A DNA stretch of 64,000 nucleotides from Fragum whitleyi. Lineage: Eukaryota > Mollusca > Bivalvia > Cardiida > Cardiidae. The stretch spans positions 20,219,526-20,283,525 of the forward strand of contig OX411545.1 in NCBI GenBank assembly GCA_948146395.1. The letters run 5' to 3'. The notes under the pieces were generated by a model. The model searched no databases, was not told the DNA's origin, and saw nothing but the letters and a program-made list of their open reading frames with translations. This document shows positions 61,301 through 64,000 of the stretch, piece after piece (positions within the stretch are counted from its first letter, which is position 1; every line of letters starts with the position of its first letter). The position numbers were made by a program, and so were the translations under genes.

Positions 61301-61860
61301 TGGTTTGCGGTTCGTCTCTCAAATGTCTCTGAAATTCATCAAAATGGAGGTATTTACAGAAAGATTCAAACATAGGGGTTGACCATGTTTAAGGGTTGAC
61401 AATACTTCTATGGCTCAGTGTGAAACAGTTGTAACTGCCTATATGTTTATAGGCAGTTACAATTGTTTTGCACTGAGCCATTGATTTGTAGTAAAAAAGA
61501 AATCAAAGCTAATATTTTGAGAACTGTGTGTCTATTTTTAGAAATTTGCTCTTTACCTAATGAAAACATATTTTCTATTACATTAAACAAGTTTTCATTA
61601 TTCAATTAAACATTCACAAAAATAGTATAATTTCACACAAAACATATAATTGAACTTCACCAAACTATTGTAACTTTCAAAGTAAAGAAGTACAAAATCA
61701 CAACTTACAATTGACTAAAATTAAAAAAATAACTTACTGAGATTGTCCACTTTTCCCTGTGGTTTGACGACATAAAATGACACTGAAATCCTTGGACTTT
61801 CACCATGAATAAATGCAAATTTATTACCATTTGGCTCCCAGGCAAACGCCATCACATTCT
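49235..61860 (-). CDS. EIF3B: EIF3B, eukaryotic translation initiation factor 3 subunit B, 3' part (5' end outside window)
   Basis: Seven minus-strand exons (61860-61738, 61328-61250, 57026-56888, 54884-54759, 54152-54075, 50745-50637, 49338-49235) join in phase to 251 residues and TAG. eIF3b is a core scaffold of eIF3 on the 40S subunit: an N-terminal RRM, a WD40-type beta-propeller and a C-terminal helix that binds eIF3i/g. The visible part is the last propeller blades ([77 protein letters not shown]) and the charged C-terminal helix ending [17 protein letters not shown]. These match human EIF3B almost block for block ([34 protein letters not shown]). The RRM and first blades must lie to the right of the window; none was found in 61.9-64 kb. 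The tail is slightly different from vertebrate EIF3B. Confidence 0.97.
49340..49737. other. EIF3B last intron, left part
   Basis: 49455-49655 is palindromic in outline (GGGGCCAGTTTCATCAAAAC against GGTGAAACTGGCCCC), so probably a MITE of about 195 bp. No coding. Confidence 0.5.
49738..49905 (-). mobile_element. SINE fragment
   Basis: GGGGTTTTACGCCGCTTTCA, CAACAATGGATTCCTGGTAT and CCTCCAGCTGCTATCCCACA match the SINE at 49934-50208. Confidence 0.75.
49934..50208 (-). mobile_element. Full-length tRNA-derived SINE with 15-bp target duplication
   Basis: Flanks TGAATTCTGCTTAAT at 49919-49933 and 50209-50223. On the minus strand the head reads ATAGCGCAGTTGGTTAGGC (A box), CTTCCAATCTGGAAG (anticodon stem and loop) and GTGGGTTCGATCCCCGG (B box). 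The 3' tail is TTGAAAGTGGCGTAAAAC, then CAAACAAA. Parent of the fragments listed elsewhere. Confidence 0.9.
50637..50745 (-). CDS. EIF3B: EIF3B exon (charged C-terminal helix)
   Basis: 109 nt between ttttccag| and |gtaggttt. Encodes [20 protein letters not shown], then a basic and acidic helix ending RLDLRDG; human has VERRRTMMEDFRKYRK and RLELRGG. Confidence 0.94.
50746..51485. other. EIF3B intron, nothing recognised
   Basis: AT-rich intron sequence. No coding or element boundary seen. Confidence 0.4.
51498..51580. mobile_element. Foldback MITE copy
   Basis: GGGTTTAGTGCAAGACTGAA at the left, GTATAAACAATGTATATAC at the centre and CAGTCTTGCACTTAATCC at the right; same plan as 942-1011 but with its own sequence. 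Confidence 0.6.
51575..51910. repeat. Two copies of a GTGCTTCAGAGTCAGAAAAG repeat
   Basis: Units at about 51582 and 51824 share TTCATCCAAGACA-ATTG and TGTAGCTTTTTTGAGAAAAC-like text; a third is at about 56128. Between them lies a unit of the family ACAAGATGTGTTTGGAAAAC at 51686. Confidence 0.6.
51921..52077 (-). mobile_element. 5'-truncated SINE with 13-bp target duplication
   Basis: Flanks ACACCTTCCAAGA at 51908-51920 and 52078-52090. The body has GAGTTTTACGCTGCTTTCAA and CGAGCACCTAACAATGG. Confidence 0.85.
52250..52425. repeat. Long imperfect inverted repeat (hairpin)
   Basis: AAAAAGTAATGGACGACCAA pairs with TTGGTCGTCAATTACTTTTT around 52355; the arms extend outward to GCAGAGAAAG/CTTCTCTGC. 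Probable MITE. Confidence 0.6.
52985..53115 (-). mobile_element. Second tRNA-like SINE fragment
   Basis: On the minus strand: AGACTAGTGGTAAATGC (A-box-like), then GACCTGGAGGTCTGGGG and GGTACGAGCTCC (B-box-like). It does not fold as an intact tRNA gene by eye, so a SINE head is more likely. Confidence 0.45.
53283..53480. mobile_element. Two overlapping copies of the GTTGTTCACTCAATGAAAT MITE
   Basis: TGTTGTTCACTCAATGAAAT at 53344 and GTTGTTCACTCAATGAATTA at about 53424, followed by GATCTTACACTGAAACAAAT. Confidence 0.6.
53595..53879 (-). mobile_element. Element with ATGCCCCCG / GGGGGCATAAAAA ends
   Basis: Left ACAAGATGTGTTTGTGAAAC then GCGATGCCCCCG; right ATCGATGCGGGGGCATAAAA. Relatives at 1900-2455, 51686 and 55159-55349. 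Confidence 0.6.
53907..53984. repeat. Near-perfect 37-bp inverted repeat with 4-nt loop
   Basis: TATTTCATTGAGTGGACAAC, then AAAAGCTATATTTTC, loop TCAT, then the inverse ending GTTCACTCAATGAAATA; a single mismatch (TGGACA against TGTTCA) was seen. It is the core of the MITE spanning about 53880-54020. Confidence 0.75.
54075..54152 (-). CDS. EIF3B: EIF3B exon ([12 protein letters not shown] block)
   Basis: 78 nt between tattttcag| and |gtgagtat. Encodes [19 protein letters not shown], then RQSTVSS; human has IKKDLKKYSKIFEQKDRL. Confidence 0.95.
54180..54365. mobile_element. MITE copy (relative of 17930-18262)
   Basis: GCAGTCTTAAATTTTTATTT, TTATGTTGTGGGTACTCATT and AATGAGTACCAACAAC match the two units next to TAB1 exon 2. 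Confidence 0.6.
54641..54709. repeat. 69-bp hairpin
   Basis: GAGTGAGTGATCAAAGGTCA through TTTTATCTATAC-ag-GTATAGATAAAA to TGACCTTTTATCACTCACT, only one or two mismatches. Lies about 50 bp from the donor of an EIF3B exon. Confidence 0.7.
54759..54884 (-). CDS. EIF3B: EIF3B exon ([11 protein letters not shown] block)
   Basis: 126 nt (42 codons) between tattttag| and |gtaacggc. Encodes [19 protein letters not shown] and [20 protein letters not shown]. Confidence 0.96.
55159..55349 (-). mobile_element. Short element with (GGAC)n microsatellite
   Basis: ACAAGAGCTGTCACTGTAAG, then ATGCCCCCG at the left and CCCTATCGGGGGCATAAAAA at the right. Contains an expanded GGAC/GACA array at 55247-55311. Confidence 0.65.
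55350..55874 (-). mobile_element. Degenerate AGCTCACC-type element
   Basis: Units with ATATGGCCTCTAGAGCGCAC and AAGTTTCAAGACATTTTAG; right end GCTATCATGAGCACATTGTG, CTTTGGTCAGCTAAAAA, a decayed terminal hairpin. Confidence 0.6.
55875..56887. other. EIF3B intron, partly repetitive
   Basis: A unit GTGCTTCAGAGTCAGAAAAG lies at about 56127, and 56590-56780 copies a repeat also seen at 2000-2160 and 30560-30680 (GCAAAGCAGATTCTTGCC). No coding. Confidence 0.4.
56888..57026 (-). CDS. EIF3B: EIF3B exon ([12 protein letters not shown] block)
   Basis: 139 nt between tgtttcag| and |gtcagttc. Encodes [12 protein letters not shown] and [20 protein letters not shown], the most conserved stretch of the protein. 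Confidence 0.97.
57431..57683. mobile_element. hAT-like MITE, 5-bp target duplication TAGAA
   Basis: 253 bp; CAGGGTTCGACACTAAC at the left and GTTAGTGCCGATCCCTG at the right, flanked by TAGAA at 57426-57430 and 57684-57688. Internal AGGACCTG repeats. No ORF. Confidence 0.8.
57689..58164. other. EIF3B intron, nothing recognised
   Basis: No coding or repeat boundary seen. Confidence 0.4.
58165..58303. mobile_element. Palindromic MITE
   Basis: CCGTTCTTGCCAGGGTATAT and CAGGCTGGAAAAAATGATGT at the left are mirrored by ACATCATTTTTTACAGCCGG and ATATACCCAGGCAAGAAACC at the right. Confidence 0.7.
58698..60905 (-). mobile_element. Large AGCTCACC-hairpin element with about 12 units of 165 bp, reversed
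   Basis: Left AAGAGGGCCattGGCCCT hairpin, then CGCTCACCTGAG; right AGCTCACATGAGCAC-ttc-GTGCTCAGGTGAGCT preceded by GACGGACGCTGG. Units repeat AAAGTACTACCCCCTCCCCC, TGGTGCTCCGCACCTGGTG and CATGCCAATTTTCAAGTCTG. The 72-aa frames at 59.6-60.5 kb are unit products. Lies in an EIF3B intron. Confidence 0.88.
60939..61225. mobile_element. piggyBac-like MITE, intact TTAA on both sides
   Basis: TTAA at 60935-60938 and 61226-61229; CCCTTGTCATGCTGAACC and TTCAGCATGACAAGGG termini; internal CTGCACATATGTGCAG. The interior contains a tandem duplication of about 55 bp (ACCACCTGTTTTTC). Ends 21 bp from an EIF3B exon. Confidence 0.85.
61250..61328 (-). CDS. EIF3B: EIF3B exon (FWSPTGQF block)
   Basis: 79 nt between aatttcag| and |gtaagttc. 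Reads [18 protein letters not shown], then IVLAGLR; human has ANTIFWSPQGQFVVLAGLR. It ends two bases into a Gln codon that the next exon completes. Confidence 0.95.
61412..61482. mobile_element. 70-bp foldback MITE inside a short EIF3B intron
   Basis: ATGGCTCAGTGTGAAACAGT at the left, TGCCTATATG/TATAGGCA at the centre and ACTGAGCCAT at the right; near-perfect hairpin. Confidence 0.75.
61738..61860 (-). CDS. EIF3B: EIF3B exon (propeller, AFAWEPNG block)
   Basis: 123 nt between caacag| and |gtaagtta. Reads [20 protein letters not shown], then [21 protein letters not shown] mobile element begins only about 32 bp upstream of the acceptor. Confidence 0.96.
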
Positions 61861-61892
61861 CTGTTGAATGAAAAAATGTAGGAATTATTTAT

Positions 61893-62338
61893 AAACAAGA
61901 GTTGTTTGTAAAACATTTATACCCCCCATAAAAGCAGGACAATAGCCTATTCTTTGTCAATCAACGAAGTGCAATAACTCACAAAATATGATGAATAGAG
62001 TTATGGTTCTTGTGCACTTCACTTCTCCTCAATGAGATCTATTTACCTGTAAAGTTTCATGATTTCAGGTTACAATCTTTTTCAGGGCTTGAAAATTCCA
62101 CTCGTCCGCTTGTCCTGCATGATTTTTTCCTTCTTTGTCTATACAAACAGGACAAGTTGATTTTTCAAAATTTCACTTATGATATAAATGTATCATCATA
62201 TTTTCCTATTTAGAAGGACAAGTAGAAATTTCAAGAATTTTCAAGCCCTGTTTTTGAGATATGCTTCAGAAAATCTGGACCAACCGACAGACAGGTGCAA
62301 AACAATATACCCCCTCTTCTTCAAAGGGGGGAAATAAT
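61893..62338 (-). mobile_element. Reverse-oriented TTATACCCCC/TTCGAAG-type element with a nested MITE
   Basis: ACAAGAGTTGTTTGTAAAAC at the left; CCCCCTCTTCTTCAAAGGGG at the right. The internal CAATGAGATCTATTTACC matches units at 43.5-44.5 kb. A 168-bp CAGGG element (62083-62250) sits in it. Confidence 0.65.
62083..62250. mobile_element. hAT-like MITE, 5-bp target duplication TTTTT
   Basis: CAGGGCTTGAAAATTCC and GAATTTTCAAGCCCTG termini, flanked by TTTTT at 62078-62082 and 62251-62255. The T-run makes the duplication ambiguous alone, but its size agrees with the other CAGGG elements. Confidence 0.75.
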
Positions 62339-63091
62339 AAGGACTACTTCATCAATAGGAATTACTTTCATATCAAATTGTATTATTACATTTTTCGAGA
62401 GATTTTTTTTATTGTAAGTTTGTAAATGTTGAAAAGCTATCATTTGTCTTGTAATTAATAGCAAAATCATACAAATACTACACATTTTATCTTTAAACCC
62501 CAAACCCACAATATGAACCATATGGTAAGAATAGTGTTGACCTGATTAGATTTCACATTCCTGATTGCAATTGAATACTTTTACTTTTAGTAGATTTTCT
62601 GAATGATCATTCCACCTTTCCAATTGATCAATATGTCTGTAACAAGATCTTCGATTGACCAAAGTCAGTTACAATTACTTTTTCAATTATTTATTGTTTT
62701 TTTGTCTAGTTTCCCTATTTCTGCCATTTGCTATACTTTTATTGCTTTTTGATTGACTATATATATAAATACTGCACTTGGATTTTTTTATCATGGTCTA
62801 ATTTTCACTAATTTGGCAATACCAAAATATCCATAACATTTTGAAAATGTTCCCTTCACAAATGTAACTTATTAAGTCTAAAAAGATATACAATTTTCAC
62901 ACATATGCACCTGTGTACATGAGGTATCAATCAAGATTACTGTTATGAGTTTGAATTCAATTATGGCATTACCAAATATGAGAAATTTGGACACATTCAA
63001 TCTTTGGCACATATTTGAATTTACATTAACATTGCACATGGTCACTGATGCTCAAGTTAACATTGAAGAGTAATTCTTGTATGGAATATTA
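62339..63091. other. EIF3B upstream intron or flank
   Basis: No EIF3B exon found. 62765-62950 resembles 35030-35240. AT-rich. Confidence 0.4.
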
Positions 63092-64000
63092 AACAAGAGG
63101 ACCAAGATGGTCCTAGATCGCTCACCTGAGTCTCTTTGACCCCTGGGACATCACATTAATTAGATAGGCAGATGTCAAAAAGAAGATAATTGCCTAAGAT
63201 CAATACCATGGAACGTTTTTAGCGAAGAGCAAGACAGATAAGCCTTTTTGCTCTTTGATTCTATGTAAAAAGGGATGCACCCGGGTGGACCCCAAATGTG
63301 TCCCCATGGGTCTTGATATGAACAAACTTGAAAGAGGTCCATAAGATGATGCTACATACTAAATATGAATGCTCTCTGCCTTCTCGTTTCAGAGAAGAAG
63401 ATGAGCTGAAAGGGATGCGCCCGATTGGAGCCCAAATATGACCCAAGGGTCTTGATATGAACAAACTTGGTAGGGGCCCACTAGATGATGCTACAAACCA
63501 AAAATGAAGGCAGTGTGTCCTCTGGTTTCGATTAAAGAAGATTTTAAAAGATTTTCGCTCTTTGATTCTATGTAAAAAGGGTTGCGCCCGGGTGGAGCCC
63601 AAATATGATCCTAGGGTCTTGATATGAACAAACTTGGTAGAGGTCCACTAGATGATGCTACATACCAAATATGAAAGCTGTCTGCCATCCGGTTTCATAG
63701 AAGAAGATTTTTGAAGATTTTCATTTTTTTACCCTTCGTGCTCATAAGAGATAAAGGGATGCACCCTTGCAAAGCCCAAATATGACCCAAGGGTCTTGAT
63801 ATGAACAAACATGGTAGAGGCCCACTAGGTGATGCTACACACCAAATATTAAAGCTGTCTGCCATCTGGTTTCAGAGAAGAAGATTATTAAAGATGTTCG
63901 CTCTTTGATTCTATGTAAAAAGGGTTGCGCCTGGGCAAAGCCCAAATATGACCCAATGGTCTTGATATGAACAACCTTGGTAGAGGTCCACAAGATTATG
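63092..64000 (-). mobile_element. AGCTCACC-hairpin element, left part, runs off the window
   Basis: Left end AACAAGAGGACCAAGATGGT then CCTAGATCGCTCACCTGAG is the intact version of the terminus truncated at 44594. Units match 44.6-45.8 kb with GGGTCTTGATATGAACAAAC. Confidence 0.85.

Noticed and set aside
62339..63091. Search for the next upstream EIF3B exon
   Set aside because: No frame on the minus strand with the expected preceding propeller blade and a matching phase was found; it probably lies beyond the window.

Overview
This is AT-rich animal genomic DNA with spliced genes, 5'-truncated SINEs, LINE remnants and a very heavy load of non-autonomous DNA elements. Repeat families ending in hairpins and filled with tandem units of about 145-180 bp resemble the pearl/HINE-type elements and BIV160-type satellites described from bivalve molluscs, so a bivalve (possibly a clam) is the best guess. 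That assignment is inference; the window holds no taxonomic marker gene.

Three protein-coding genes can be assembled exon by exon. (1) LYRM1, a small LYR-motif protein, lies on the minus strand at 466-5514 in four coding exons (119 aa). (2) TAB1, the TAK1-binding pseudophosphatase adaptor of innate immune and MAPK signalling, lies on the plus strand at 7871-34178 in seven coding exons (559 aa); all reading-frame phases match. LYRM1 and TAB1 are divergent and share an upstream segment (about 7600-7870) with NRF1-like and ETS-like sites. (3) The 3' half of EIF3B (translation initiation factor 3 subunit B) lies on the minus strand at 49235-61860 in seven exons (251 visible residues to the stop); its 5' half is beyond the right edge. 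TAB1 and EIF3B converge on a gene-free interval at 34.2-49.2 kb.

Almost everything else is mobile DNA, often nested. 0-8 kb: LYRM1 with small MITEs, a 145-bp array and two elements with ACTCGGCC-repeat inverted ends. 8.3-13.2 kb (TAB1 intron 1): a nest in which a deletion-derivative MULE with tandem-repeat TIRs and a hAT-like element sit inside another repeat-TIR element. 13.2-17.5 kb: a LINE split by a hairpin-ended element, then a 155-bp array. 20.2-21.7, 29.2-30.3, 44.6-45.8, 47.6-48.4, 58.7-60.9 and 63.1-64 kb, plus the first 66 bases: members of one superfamily with AGCTCACC hairpin ends. 30.9-33.1 kb: a related family inside an older MITE. 38.0-42.1 kb: a 4-kb element with long inverted arms of about 160-bp units, inserted in another repeat. 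43.4-47.3 kb: a repeat carrying two further insertions at equivalent positions.

The most interesting result is about the mobile DNA. Several unrelated-looking hairpin-ended families insert without target duplication at T/T (A/A) sites. A LINE reading frame and duplicated host repeats supply the empty-site comparison, and several families share a core motif in their nucleosome-length modules. No CRISPR, operon, rRNA or functional tRNA gene was found.
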